Source: Gammaproteobacteria bacterium
GTDB taxonomy: Bacteria; Pseudomonadota; Gammaproteobacteria; Steroidobacterales; Rariloculaceae
DNA length: 64,000 nucleotides
Assembly: GCA_022819855.1 (NCBI GenBank)
Contig: JAJEGN010000007.1
Location: 124,001-188,000 of the forward strand
Direction of reading: 5' to 3'
This document shows positions 1-8,143 of this stretch, one piece after another. Positions within the stretch are counted from its first letter, which is position 1, and the number at the start of each line of letters is the position of its first letter. Under the pieces are notes generated by a model. The model made no database searches. It was not told the origin of the DNA and saw only the letters and a list, made by a program, of their open reading frames with translations. Position numbers and translations under genes: made by a program.

Positions 1-960
1 CGCGATCCACTCGCCCAGGTCGTTCGGCAGTCCGGACAGCGCGAGCATGCGGCTGTACATGGTCGCGGCGACGATGAGCAGCAGTATCGAGGCGGTAATG
101 TGTCCGGTTTCGACCAGCACGCGCCATAGTGCGCTGCGATCGAGCTTGCGCTTGATCAGCGCGACAAGCAGCGCGCCGGCCGCGCCCACGGCGCCGGCTT
201 CCGTGGGAGTGAAGAACCCGCCGTAGATCCCGCCGAGCACGAGCAGGACCAGGATCACGATTGGCGCCGTCTTGGAGGTGCCTTCCCGCAGCGACATCCT
301 CGTGCCTGCCGCGGCCCGGGCCTGGCCGTCCTGACCGCCCACATAGGCCGGCATGAATCGAGCCATGGCGACGATGGCCACCGCATAAGCCACTGAAAGC
401 ACGATTCCCGGCACGATGCCGGCGGTGAAGAGGTCCGCCACGGACTGCTCCGTGATGAGCGCATAGATGATCAGCATGACGCTCGGCGGGATCAGCATCC
501 CGAGCACGGAACTCCCCGCCACCACGCCGACCGCGAAACGCGGCTTGTGGCCGAAGCGCAGCATTTCCGGAACCGAAACCCGGGTGAATACCGCGGCCGA
601 CGCGATGCTCACGCCGGTAATGGCCGCAAACGCGGCATTGGCTGCTACCGTGGCTACGCCCAGTCCACCCTTGACGCGGCGCAGCACGGCGTTCGCCACC
701 TGGTAGATATCGCGGCCGAGCTCGCACTGACTCACCAGCAGCCCCATGAGCACGAACAGCGGAATCACGCCGAAGACGTAGTCCTCGAGGCTGTTGGACG
801 CTGCAAGCGTCACCAGGTAGATCGGCGCCTCGAGACTTCCGCGCAGAAGCCACACGCTGACAAAGGACACGAGCCCGAGGGCCACGGGCACATAGAGCCC
901 GGAATAAATGAGAACAAGGATTGCCAGGACCGACAGCAGCCCGATTTCGAATCCGGTCAT
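1..960 (-). CDS. dctM: TRAP transporter large permease (DctM family), 3' end outside the window
   Basis: This is the membrane subunit that carries substrate across the inner membrane in tripartite ATP-independent periplasmic (TRAP) uptake. The 320 codons present, of about 430 usual for the family, are open to the window edge. They encode repeated hydrophobic helices and typical DctM stretches such as AAITGVSIASAAVFTRV, SSVLGMLIPPSVMLIIYA and GFFTPTEAGAVGA. The ATG at 958-960 overlaps the dctQ stop by four bases (ATGA), so the two are translationally coupled. It is the last gene of dctP-dctQ-dctM. The C-terminal third is missing only because of the window limit. Substrate cannot be read from this subunit. 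Confidence 0.95.
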   Translation of the reverse strand, partial: MTGFEIGLLSVLAILVLIYSGLYVPVALGLVSFVSVWLLRGSLEAPIYLVTLAASNSLEDYVFGVIPLFVLMGLLVSQCELGRDIYQVANAVLRRVKGGLGVATVAANAAFAAITGVSIASAAVFTRVSVPEMLRFGHKPRFAVGVVAGSSVLGMLIPPSVMLIIYALITEQSVADLFTAGIVPGIVLSVAYAVAIVAMARFMPAYVGGQDGQARAAAGTRMSLREGTSKTAPIVILVLLVLGGIYGGFFTPTEAGAVGAAGALLVALIKRKLDRSALWRVLVETGHITASILLLIVAATMYSRMLALSGLPNDLGEWIA

Positions 961-1508
961 GGCGCGGGATTCCGCAATTGCTGAACGGCCTGAACGTTTC
1001 GCCACGCGAGCAACGCGAATTGCAGCGCGACGACGATGCAGCCGATGACGAGGATCAGGCGAATGGGCCAGACTGGAACGACAAACAAGCCTTCATTGCC
1101 CGCGAAATAGCCGCGTTCCCAGGCCTCGATCAATCGCGGTACGGCACCCAGCAGAATGAAGACGAAGAAGACCGAACCCGCGAGATCGAATACCACGCCC
1201 ATGACGTGCCCGACGACGGGTCGGCGCTTGAGGATCTGCATGTACAGCCCGTCCGAACGGGTCAGCCGTCCGGCACGAACCGCATCGCTGATTTGCAGAA
1301 ACACGATGCCGACGATGGACAATTCGACGATTTCGGCAACGCCTTGTATCGGCAGGTTGAATAGAAAGCGGGACAGGACGTCCACATTGATGACCAGCAT
1401 CAGGACGAAAATCCAAGTTGTGCCGATGCTGTTGAGTCCGGCAACGAGCGCCGCGAACGCGCGGACCATGGGATTGCCGGACTCCGTGTCCGGCGCGCCG
1501 GCCGCCAC
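957..1508 (-). CDS. dctQ: TRAP transporter small permease (DctQ family)
   Basis: A 183-residue integral membrane protein of the size and four-helix layout of TRAP small permeases, which pair with DctM and dock the periplasmic binding protein. Hydrophobic segments lie near residues 28-46, 58-76, 104-125 and 145-168. The start is GTG at 1506-1508, sharing its first G with the dctP stop (TAGTG), and the stop overlaps dctM (ATGA). The position between dctP and dctM makes the assignment secure even though this family is weakly conserved in sequence. Confidence 0.92.
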   Translation of the reverse strand: MAAGAPDTESGNPMVRAFAALVAGLNSIGTTWIFVLMLVINVDVLSRFLFNLPIQGVAEIVELSIVGIVFLQISDAVRAGRLTRSDGLYMQILKRRPVVGHVMGVVFDLAGSVFFVFILLGAVPRLIEAWERGYFAGNEGLFVVPVWPIRLILVIGCIVVALQFALLAWRNVQAVQQLRNPAP

Positions 1509-2608
1509 TATTCCCGATCCCAGTGCCGCACGATGGGCTGACCGTTGGCGCGCATGATGTCCATGTAGTCACGCAGTATCTGGTCGCCCGGCAAGCCGCG
1601 CCGTTCAAGATCGTCGGCCCATTCCCTGGCCATGTTGGGCAGACTCTCGGCCCAGATGCGGCGCTGCTTGTCGGTCAGCGCCTGGATCGTGCCGCCCTGG
1701 TGGACGAACTCCTCGCGGCTCGCCTGCGCGCGCCGATCCGTTTCGAGGGCCAGCTCGTCGCGATAGTCGATCGCTGTTTCGGTCAGCACCTGGCGCACTT
1801 CGTCAGGCATCCGCTCCCACGAATGCTTGTTCATGGTGATGACTTTCGAGGTGACCGCGCCCAGGCGCACGTCGATCATGTAGGGCGCGACCTCATAGAG
1901 CTTGTAGGCGACGGCCGCCTCGGCCCAGACCACCGTCCCGTCCGTGAGACCCGTGGCGATGTTGTTGTAGAAGTCGCCGAGATTGCTGCTGACTGCGGCC
2001 GAACCCAATCCCTGCACATAGCGGAGGTTCAGGCCGACGCCGCAGATCTTCGTTCCCCTCAAGTCCTCGAGCGTCTCGATGCGTTCGTTCATCAACACCT
2101 GGTAGGTGTCGATCGATCCGGCCGCGGTGAGAAAGACCTGGTTGTAGTCATCCCATTGCTGCCGCAACTCCGGGTACTTCTCGACCAATCCATCCACCGT
2201 TCGGGCGACGAGGCCGATATCCGCCGTAACCAGGGGCGTGACGTAACTGATGTTGAAGAAAGGAATCTTGTCGGGATGAAAGGGAGACGTAACGATGCCG
2301 ATATCCGCCAGACCGTACTGCAGCGCTTCGAGCACTCCGCCCGTCTTGGCCACCGTCCCCCCGAAGGCCCGGTTCCAGTCGATTTCGTAGTTGCCCGTCT
2401 CAGCCAGTCGCCGGTCCACTTCGGGCATGTAGTAGTCGAGGAATACCCGCACCCACAGCGCCGTCGGCGCGTAGGCGTCGATGACGGTGAGGGGTATCGT
2501 CTCCTGTGCGCGCAGCGGTTTTCCACCGGCGAGCAGGGCGCAGAGTACTCCTGTCAGCAGCAACGCCCTGGCGCCGCGGCTTGACCATGGGAATGTTGCT
2601 GGGTTCAT
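1508..2608 (-). CDS. dctP: TRAP transporter periplasmic substrate-binding protein (DctP family)
   Basis: An exported solute receptor that hands its ligand to the DctQM permease. I chose the ATG at 2606-2608, which gives a normal signal peptide (MNPATFPWSSRGARALLLTG and on, ending near PLRAQE) and has a GAGGAA ribosome site a few bases upstream; a longer start at 2629 has no such site. The mature part has DctP features: a GTVAKTGGVLEALQYGLADIG segment, LEDLRGTKI, and a helical C-terminus. Length is about 366 residues against 330-370 usual. It lies first in the dctPQM operon and about 110 bp after a MaoC hydratase gene. The ligand is unknown; C4-dicarboxylates are only one option for this family. 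Confidence 0.92.
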   Translation of the reverse strand: MNPATFPWSSRGARALLLTGVLCALLAGGKPLRAQETIPLTVIDAYAPTALWVRVFLDYYMPEVDRRLAETGNYEIDWNRAFGGTVAKTGGVLEALQYGLADIGIVTSPFHPDKIPFFNISYVTPLVTADIGLVARTVDGLVEKYPELRQQWDDYNQVFLTAAGSIDTYQVLMNERIETLEDLRGTKICGVGLNLRYVQGLGSAAVSSNLGDFYNNIATGLTDGTVVWAEAAVAYKLYEVAPYMIDVRLGAVTSKVITMNKHSWERMPDEVRQVLTETAIDYRDELALETDRRAQASREEFVHQGGTIQALTDKQRRIWAESLPNMAREWADDLERRGLPGDQILRDYMDIMRANGQPIVRHWDRE

Positions 2609-2718
2609 GGATTCCTCGAATGTCGGCATATCCGTGATGTGCGCCTAGTGTAGCGTCAGCGAGTGCACGTTGCCCCGACGCTCGCCAGTCCATGGTTGTC
2701 GACTCTGGACATAGTCCC

Positions 2719-3177
2719 CTACTCCGGGCCCTTGCACATCATCATCACGTTCCTGCGGCATATCGCGACGAGCACATCGTCCTGGTTGTAGCCGCGATGC
2801 TCGAACGTGAGGATGCCGTTCATCGGCCGCGAACGGCTCCTGCGCTTTGCGATGACCTCCGTCTCCACGTGCACCGTATCGCCGGGAAACAGCGGATTGG
2901 GGAACTTGACATCCTCCATGCCGAGGTTGGCGACGGTCGTGCCGAGGGTGGCGTCGTTGATCGAGATGCCGACGATGAGCCCGAGCGTGAAGAAACTGTT
3001 GACAAGCGGCCGCCCGAACTCGGATTCCGTGCGCATGTATTCGCGGTCGATGTGAAGCGGCGCCGGATTGTGCGTCAACGCGCTGAACAGCACGTTGTCC
3101 GCGTCGGTCACGGTGCGGCGTATGGTGTGCTCGAAGACCTGCCCAGGTTCGAATTCCTCGAAGTAGTATCCCGCCAT
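2719..3177 (-). CDS. MaoC-family hotdog hydratase
   Basis: A 152-residue single-hotdog protein of the MaoC dehydratase/hydratase family, which adds water to or removes it from enoyl-CoA-type substrates. The family's active-site region is visible: the NVLFSALTHNPAPLHID stretch around residues 28-44 holds the catalytic Asp/Asn-His arrangement, and GRPLVNSFFTLGLIVGISI follows. The remainder resembles mesaconyl-CoA hydratase-like and (R)-specific enoyl-CoA hydratase proteins. It is co-oriented with the TRAP operon downstream and proC upstream, so it may be co-transcribed, but no metabolic link is evident. The exact acyl-CoA substrate cannot be read from the sequence. Confidence 0.88.
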   Translation of the reverse strand: MAGYYFEEFEPGQVFEHTIRRTVTDADNVLFSALTHNPAPLHIDREYMRTESEFGRPLVNSFFTLGLIVGISINDATLGTTVANLGMEDVKFPNPLFPGDTVHVETEVIAKRRSRSRPMNGILTFEHRGYNQDDVLVAICRRNVMMMCKGPE

Positions 3178-3263
3178 GTTGCTATCCCGCCCCTTGATTC
3201 AACGACAAGTTCAGCACCGCCCGGCAAGCAGCCGCGTTCCTGCGCGTTCACGGACGCGTGTTA

Positions 3264-4079
3264 TTACGATGACAGCTCGCGGCTCCTCTTCGCGGCGGCC
3301 CTGACGGCACGGCCGATGAGGTCGGCAAGCTGCCCTTCTGACATGAGCTTATCGAGCGCGGCCTCGGTCGTGCCGCCCGGACTCGTGACCTGGCGCCTGA
3401 GTTGCGCCGCATCGGCATCGGACTGCTCCGCGTAGAGTCCCGTGCCCGCGACCGTGCGCACGGCAAGCCGCGCCGCGACTTCCGGGTCGAGGCCGAGTTC
3501 GCGTCCGGCCTCGGTCAGGCACTCGATGAGCAGCAACGCATAGGCCGGTCCGCTGCCCGACACACCCGTCACGACATCCATCAACCGTTCGTCGTCGAAC
3601 CACTCCACCGAACCGATGGCCGCCATCAGCGTGGTGCACAGGGCGCGCTGCTCCGCCGAGACACGGTTGCTGGCGCATAGCGCGGTCACCCCGTGGCCGA
3701 TCGCGGCCGGAGTATTCGGCATGGCCCGGACGATGGCGGCTTCGGGACCGAGAACCGCTGCGATTCCCGATATCGTCTTGCCGGCCGCGACCGACAGGAA
3801 CAGGCTGCGCTCGCCGAGCGCGCGGTAGTCGCGCAACACATCGTCGACCCGTGCCGGTTTGACGGCCAGCAGCACGACCTCGGGACCGGCGTCACGATCG
3901 CGAACCGATTCCGGCCACCCGGCGCTTGCAACGACGTCGAGCGCCGCCGCGGCCTCCCGCGCATCGGGATGCGGATCGACGATGCTGATCGTCCGGGCGT
4001 CGCGGCCATGCGCGAGCCAGCCCCTGACGAGCGCCTGGCCCATGTTGCCGAACCCGACGAGGAGCAGCCGCTCAGCCAT
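3264..4079 (-). CDS. proC: pyrroline-5-carboxylate reductase
   Basis: Catalyses the last step of proline synthesis, NAD(P)H-dependent reduction of 1-pyrroline-5-carboxylate. The 271-residue length is standard. The N-terminal Rossmann motif GFGNMGQALVRGW (residues 9-21) and the C-terminal dimerisation signature around VSGSGPAYALLLIECLTEAG are both intact, with the conserved NTPAAIGHGVTAL in between. It lies in a minus-strand run after the symporter. A 27-codon reading frame upstream overlaps its start by 8 bases and begins with the same residues, MAERL (see that entry). Confidence 0.96.
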   Translation of the reverse strand: MAERLLLVGFGNMGQALVRGWLAHGRDARTISIVDPHPDAREAAAALDVVASAGWPESVRDRDAGPEVVLLAVKPARVDDVLRDYRALGERSLFLSVAAGKTISGIAAVLGPEAAIVRAMPNTPAAIGHGVTALCASNRVSAEQRALCTTLMAAIGSVEWFDDERLMDVVTGVSGSGPAYALLLIECLTEAGRELGLDPEVAARLAVRTVAGTGLYAEQSDADAAQLRRQVTSPGGTTEAALDKLMSEGQLADLIGRAVRAAAKRSRELSS

Positions 4080-4155
4080 CGTCGCCGGGCTCCGCCACGC
4101 GCGTTGGGGCGCGCATTGACACGAATCGTTCGATCGCTCGCAGCCGTTCAGCCAT
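4072..4155 (-). CDS. possible 27-aa leader or relic frame overlapping the proC start
   Basis: A short frame from the ATG at 4153-4155 to a TGA at 4072-4074 ends just inside proC, overlapping its start by eight bases. Its first five residues, MAERL, match the first five of ProC, which suggests a duplicated start region rather than an independent gene. proC is often preceded by yggS, but I see no convincing YggS similarity here. It could be a leader peptide coupling translation, a relic of local duplication, or not translated at all. Confidence 0.25.
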   Translation of the reverse strand: MAERLRAIERFVSMRAPTRVAEPGDDG

Positions 4156-4170
4156 TGTCAGTGGACTCCA

Positions 4171-4245
4171 TCCGAGCCGTTGCCGCTCGAACCATTGCCT
4201 CCCGAACCGTTGGCGTCCGAGCAGTTGCCGCTCGGCCCGTCATTG
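4171..4245. repeat. 15-bp degenerate tandem repeat, about five units, at the symporter 3' end
   Basis: Units start at 4171, 4186, 4201, 4216 and 4231, with a plus-strand consensus close to YCCGAACCGTTGCCG; the units at 4171 and 4216 differ at one base. The fifth, weakest unit contains the symporter stop codon (TCA on the plus strand at 4240-4242), so the array extends from the gene's end into the spacer before proC. There is no stem-loop or T-tract of a normal terminator. Read on the minus strand in one frame it encodes a Gly/Ser/Asn-rich five-residue repeat after the stop. Confidence 0.75.
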
Positions 4246-5526
4246 CGTCGCCTCCGCCGTAGCCGGACGCGCAACGGTGTCGAGCGTCGCTCCCGGATCG
4301 TTGAACGTCGCAAGATTGAGCGCACCTTCCGACCGGGCCACCAAACAGGCCACGGCGCCGTCCCCACAGACGTTGACGGCCGTGCGCAGCATGTCGAGCA
4401 GGCGGTCGATACCGATGATCAGTGCGATGCCTTCGACGGGCAGCCCCACCTGCCCGAGCACCAGCGCAATCATGATGAGCCCGGCGCCCGGCACTGCCGC
4501 GGTGCCGATCGAGGCCAGCGTTGCCGTGAGCACGACCGCGAGGTAGTCGCCGACCGACAGATCGATTCCATAGACGTTGCTGATGAAAACAGTCGCGACG
4601 CCCAGCATGATCGCCGTGCCGTCCATGTTGATCGTCGCGCCGAGCGGTACAGAGAACGAGGCCACCGAGTTGTCGACGCCGAGCCGCCTCTTGACGGTAC
4701 CCAGCGTGAGCGGCAGCGTTGCACCGCTCGACGCCGTGCTGAACGCAAACGTCAGCACGGCGCGCATCTTGTTGAAGAACCCGATCGGGCTCAGCCGCGC
4801 GAGACGCAGGACCAGCGTATACGTGAGACCACCGTGCAGCAGCAGGCCGAGCACGAGGATCAGCGCGTAGCCTGCCAACGGCCTGAAGAGATCGAGACCC
4901 TGTGCGGCGAACGTCGTCGCGACGAGCGCGAAGACGCCCACCGGCGCCGTTCGGATCACGATCGTCACGAGCTTCATGACGACTTCGTTGAGATCGGAAA
5001 ACACCGCCCCGACGCGCCGGCCCGATTCTCCGGAGAGGTTGATCGCGAACCCGAGCAGCAGGGCGAAGACGATGATCTGCAGCATCTGGCCGTCGGCCAG
5101 TGCGCGCACGGGATTGGCCGGAAACATGTCGACGAAGACATCGCTCAGCGGCGGCGGCGTCTGAGTCCTGTAGTCGACATCGCCGGCCAGCGCGAAGCCC
5201 TCGCCGGGCGAGACGAGGATCGCGAGCGTCAGCGCAATCACCAGCGCGATGGCCGTCGTGACGAGGAACAGGCCGATCGTCTTGACCCCGACGCGCCCCA
5301 ACGCCCCGAGACCGCCGAGCGAGGCCACGCCGCAAACGATGGACACGAGCACGAGCGGCACGACCATCATCTGCAGCAGCAAGACGAAGATCCGCCCGAC
5401 CGCGTCGAGCAATCCGTCGACGAGCACGTCGCTGACCGCCTGCAGCGGCGCTCCGACCACGCTGAAGGTCACGCCGACGACGATGCCGGCCGCCATCGCG
5501 ATCAGGATTTTCTGCGTAAAGCTCAC
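4240..5526 (-). CDS. dicarboxylate/amino acid:cation symporter (DAACS family)
   Basis: A 428-residue secondary transporter of the Na+/H+-coupled glutamate/C4-dicarboxylate symporter family (GltP/DctA/SstT type), inner membrane. The sequence shows N-terminal helices, VGRIFVLLLQMMVVPLVLVS near residue 45, a serine-rich re-entrant loop (AFSTASSGATLPLT), and the NMDGTAIML motif around the binding site (residues near 295-305), all family hallmarks. Start is GTG at 5526, only 21 bp after the phoX-like stop, so the two genes are probably co-transcribed. Its 3' end runs into a 15-bp tandem repeat. The substrate (acidic amino acid, dicarboxylate or serine) is not resolved. Confidence 0.93.
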   Translation of the reverse strand: MSFTQKILIAMAAGIVVGVTFSVVGAPLQAVSDVLVDGLLDAVGRIFVLLLQMMVVPLVLVSIVCGVASLGGLGALGRVGVKTIGLFLVTTAIALVIALTLAILVSPGEGFALAGDVDYRTQTPPPLSDVFVDMFPANPVRALADGQMLQIIVFALLLGFAINLSGESGRRVGAVFSDLNEVVMKLVTIVIRTAPVGVFALVATTFAAQGLDLFRPLAGYALILVLGLLLHGGLTYTLVLRLARLSPIGFFNKMRAVLTFAFSTASSGATLPLTLGTVKRRLGVDNSVASFSVPLGATINMDGTAIMLGVATVFISNVYGIDLSVGDYLAVVLTATLASIGTAAVPGAGLIMIALVLGQVGLPVEGIALIIGIDRLLDMLRTAVNVCGDGAVACLVARSEGALNLATFNDPGATLDTVARPATAEATQ

Positions 5527-5547
5527 GCGTCGAAACTTGCCGCGGCC

Positions 5548-7533
5548 CTATTCGCCGAGCTTGCGGTCCGGGTCAGTGGGCTCGATGGCAACCAGGCTCG
5601 GACGCGGCGTCGCGGTTCCGCCATCGGGCCAGTTGCTGATCGGATTGACGGCGCTGCCGCCTTCGCCCGGATGTTGCACGGTCAGGAACAGGGTCCGCCC
5701 GTCAGCCGTGATCTCGCAACCGCATATCTCCGCACCGATGGGTCCGCTCATGAACTGGCGAACGTCTCCCCGGTGATCGCCCAGAGTCGGACATACGAAG
5801 CAGCCGTTGTTGTTGTCCCGAGGCTGCGTGCCGTCGGTCACGATCCACAGATTGCCGGCGGAATCGAAGCTCAGGTTGTCGGGATTGGCGAAAGCGCTCA
5901 GAGCGTCGGCGTCGGTGCTGCCGCCAAAGTAGGTTACGTCGGTGTCCGCAGGCGCCTGATCGGCCGCCGGGGGCGTCGCGCGCAGGTTGCCCGACGCCGG
6001 GTCGCCGCAAAGCATGAACACTTCCCAGCGGAATGTTTCGGCCGCCGCGTCGGCGCCGTTCTCGGCGATCTCCAGTATGTGCCCCCAGCGATTGGGAGCA
6101 CGCGGATTCGCGGCGTCCGTGCCGCGGTCGATTTGCCGGCCGCCGGGCACGTCGTCCGTGCGCCCGCGGTTCACGCCCTGCGTGCAGGCCAGATAGACGG
6201 CGCCGGTCACGGGACTCACGGCGACGTCCTCCGGACGATCGAGCGGCGTCGCGCCGATGCGGTCGGCGGCTTCCCGGCAGCGCAGCACGACGTCGCCCTG
6301 AGATTCGAAGCCGGTCTCCGGCGTGAGTGCCGCGTGTCCGTTGAAGACGAGCGGCAGCCACTCGCCGCCGCCGTCGTCAAGGAATCTCGCAACGTACAGC
6401 GTTCCGTTGTCGAGCAGATCGCGATTGAGTTCGGGACGCTCGGGATCGAAGCGCTCGGCCGTCACGAACTTGTACAGATATTCGAACTCCTGATCATCGC
6501 CGGTGTAAACCACCGCCCGACCGTCGCGTGCCAGCACGGCCGTTGCGCCTTCGTGCTTGAGCCGCCCGAGCGCCGTTCGTTTCTTTACAGCCCGGTCGGG
6601 CGCGAACGGATCGATCTCGACGATCCAGCCAAATCTGAGCGATTCGTGAGGGTTGGCCTCTACGTCGAAACGCGGATCCGCGTACTCCCAGCGGAACCGG
6701 CTGTCCCGGGGCCTCGGCGGCAGGCGCGCGTACGCCCGTTCAAGATCGGGCGTGAGGCTTGCCGCGTCGAAATTGCCGAAAAAAATGTCCACATTCTCCT
6801 CAGCGGTCAGATACGTACCCCATGGCGTTGTGCCGGCTGCGCAATTGCACAGCGTGCCGAGCGCCGTGACCGGGGAATCGTCGTCCGGGCCGCCAAGCAG
6901 CGGGTGGCGACCGGCCGGCCCCACCATCTCGATCGGCGTATTGGCGGTGATCCTGCGGTTGAACGGCGAATCGATCACGTATTTCCACGCGCCGTCGTGA
7001 ACGAGCTCGACGACGCTGATGCCGACCGAGGCCTGCATGTAGGCCACGGCCTCCGGATTGCGTCTCATCAACTCGCCCCAACTGCGCGTGGGAAGCGCCT
7101 CCGACCAGCCGGGAAACAGCAGGCTCGGGTTCGGAAACTCATGGTTGACGCACATGAGCATGCGATCGTCGTCGATCGGAAACAGCCCGATGCCGTCGCA
7201 GTTGTAACCGAACTGGCGGGCCTGCACCTGTGCCGAGCCGGCCTCGAACAACACACCGTCGGAAACGCGCTCGGGCTCGAGCGCGGGAGCATCGCTGAAG
7301 AGCGGATCGCCCCAGCGAAGGACGACGTCCACGCCGTAACCCTGCGGAATATCGACGCGATCGTCAGCGGTACCTGCGACGGGTTCGAAACCGAGCGGCG
7401 ACGCCGGCGCCTGCGCCCAGACGGCATCGCTTGCGAGAGACAGCGCGGCCAGACCGCCACCGCTTGCCAGCACACGCCGGCGACTGAGCCGACGATTCAA
7501 TACATCGCGGATGCTCTCGGTCGGGATTCGCAT
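5548..7533 (-). CDS. PhoX-family (DUF839) Tat-exported phosphatase
   Basis: A 661-residue secreted phosphatase-like protein. The N-terminus has a twin-arginine signal (LSRRRVLASGG near residues 17-27 and ending at VWAQ), so it should leave by the Tat pathway as a folded metalloprotein. The body is PhoX-like: MLMCVNHEFPNP, GTLCNCAAGTTPWGTYLTAEEN, EIDPFAP, HEGATAVLARDGRAVVYTGDD and the C-terminal NLWIVTDG segment. PhoX enzymes use Fe/Ca cofactors and release phosphate from organic esters, and are common in aquatic bacteria. It is divergent from the small gene at 7618 across 84 bp. I see no unmistakable Pho box there. Confidence 0.92.
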   Translation of the reverse strand: MRIPTESIRDVLNRRLSRRRVLASGGGLAALSLASDAVWAQAPASPLGFEPVAGTADDRVDIPQGYGVDVVLRWGDPLFSDAPALEPERVSDGVLFEAGSAQVQARQFGYNCDGIGLFPIDDDRMLMCVNHEFPNPSLLFPGWSEALPTRSWGELMRRNPEAVAYMQASVGISVVELVHDGAWKYVIDSPFNRRITANTPIEMVGPAGRHPLLGGPDDDSPVTALGTLCNCAAGTTPWGTYLTAEENVDIFFGNFDAASLTPDLERAYARLPPRPRDSRFRWEYADPRFDVEANPHESLRFGWIVEIDPFAPDRAVKKRTALGRLKHEGATAVLARDGRAVVYTGDDQEFEYLYKFVTAERFDPERPELNRDLLDNGTLYVARFLDDGGGEWLPLVFNGHAALTPETGFESQGDVVLRCREAADRIGATPLDRPEDVAVSPVTGAVYLACTQGVNRGRTDDVPGGRQIDRGTDAANPRAPNRWGHILEIAENGADAAAETFRWEVFMLCGDPASGNLRATPPAADQAPADTDVTYFGGSTDADALSAFANPDNLSFDSAGNLWIVTDGTQPRDNNNGCFVCPTLGDHRGDVRQFMSGPIGAEICGCEITADGRTLFLTVQHPGEGGSAVNPISNWPDGGTATPRPSLVAIEPTDPDRKLGE

Positions 7534-7617
7534 GAAGGGGGTCTCAAGCTTGCCGGGAAAAGAAATGGTAGCCTATTCGACCGATTTTTCGGACCGATAC
7601 TCAGGGGATCGCGAACG

Positions 7618-8007
7618 ATGGCCGATGAAGTTGCCGATGCTGACATCACGATGGACGGAGCCAACCTCTACCGCGAGGAAACCTTCACCGATCGCAGGGT
7701 GGGCACGGTACAGCGCCTGACGCCGATCACGGCCGCGGGAGAACCGGACGCCGCCCGCCCCGTCATCTACGTCGGCCAGACACAGATCCTGACGCCCGGG
7801 GGCGCATTGCCGCTGAGCTTCGAAGTCGAAGCCGCTTCACTGGAAGAAGCCGTCAGCAAGTTCGGCGAAGGCGCACAGGCGGCCGTCGAATCGACGATGC
7901 AGCGCCTCGACGAACTCCGGCGCCAATCGGCATCGTCGCTGATCGTGCCGGGACAGGGCGGTGCGCCCGGCGCCCCGCCGTCGGGAAGCGCCATTCAGTT
8001 TCCGTAA
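7618..8007 (+). CDS. small conserved cytoplasmic protein of unknown function
   Basis: A 129-residue protein starting at the ATG at 7618, with an AGGGGAT ribosome site upstream. No signal peptide or membrane helix. The N-terminal half contains NLYREETFTDRRVGTVQRLTP and a PVIYVGQTQILTPGGALPL stretch; the middle (EAASLEEAVSKFGEGAQAAVE) looks helical, and the tail is Gly/Pro-rich. I recognise similar proteins of unknown function in other Gammaproteobacteria but cannot name a role. The open frame extends far upstream antisense to the phosphatase and symporter, but only this last part carries protein-like sequence. Confidence 0.75.
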   Translation: MADEVADADITMDGANLYREETFTDRRVGTVQRLTPITAAGEPDAARPVIYVGQTQILTPGGALPLSFEVEAASLEEAVSKFGEGAQAAVESTMQRLDELRRQSASSLIVPGQGGAPGAPPSGSAIQFP

Positions 8008-8143
8008 CGCGGCACGAGCCGCCGGGGCGGCAGCGCGACCGCGCGGCAGGCGAGAAGAACTGCGGTAACGGTGCGCTCGTTGGTCCAGGCTGGCGACAAA
8101 CGCGCTTGACGGGCTGCGCAAGAGTGAACGAGAAGTCCCCGCA

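Noticed and set aside
4180..7617. Very long plus-strand open frame (over 1,100 codons) antisense to the symporter and phosphatase genes.
   Set aside because: Composition is Arg/His/Asp-rich, as expected for the antisense of GC-rich coding DNA. Only the part from 7618 on is protein-like, and it has its own ribosome site.
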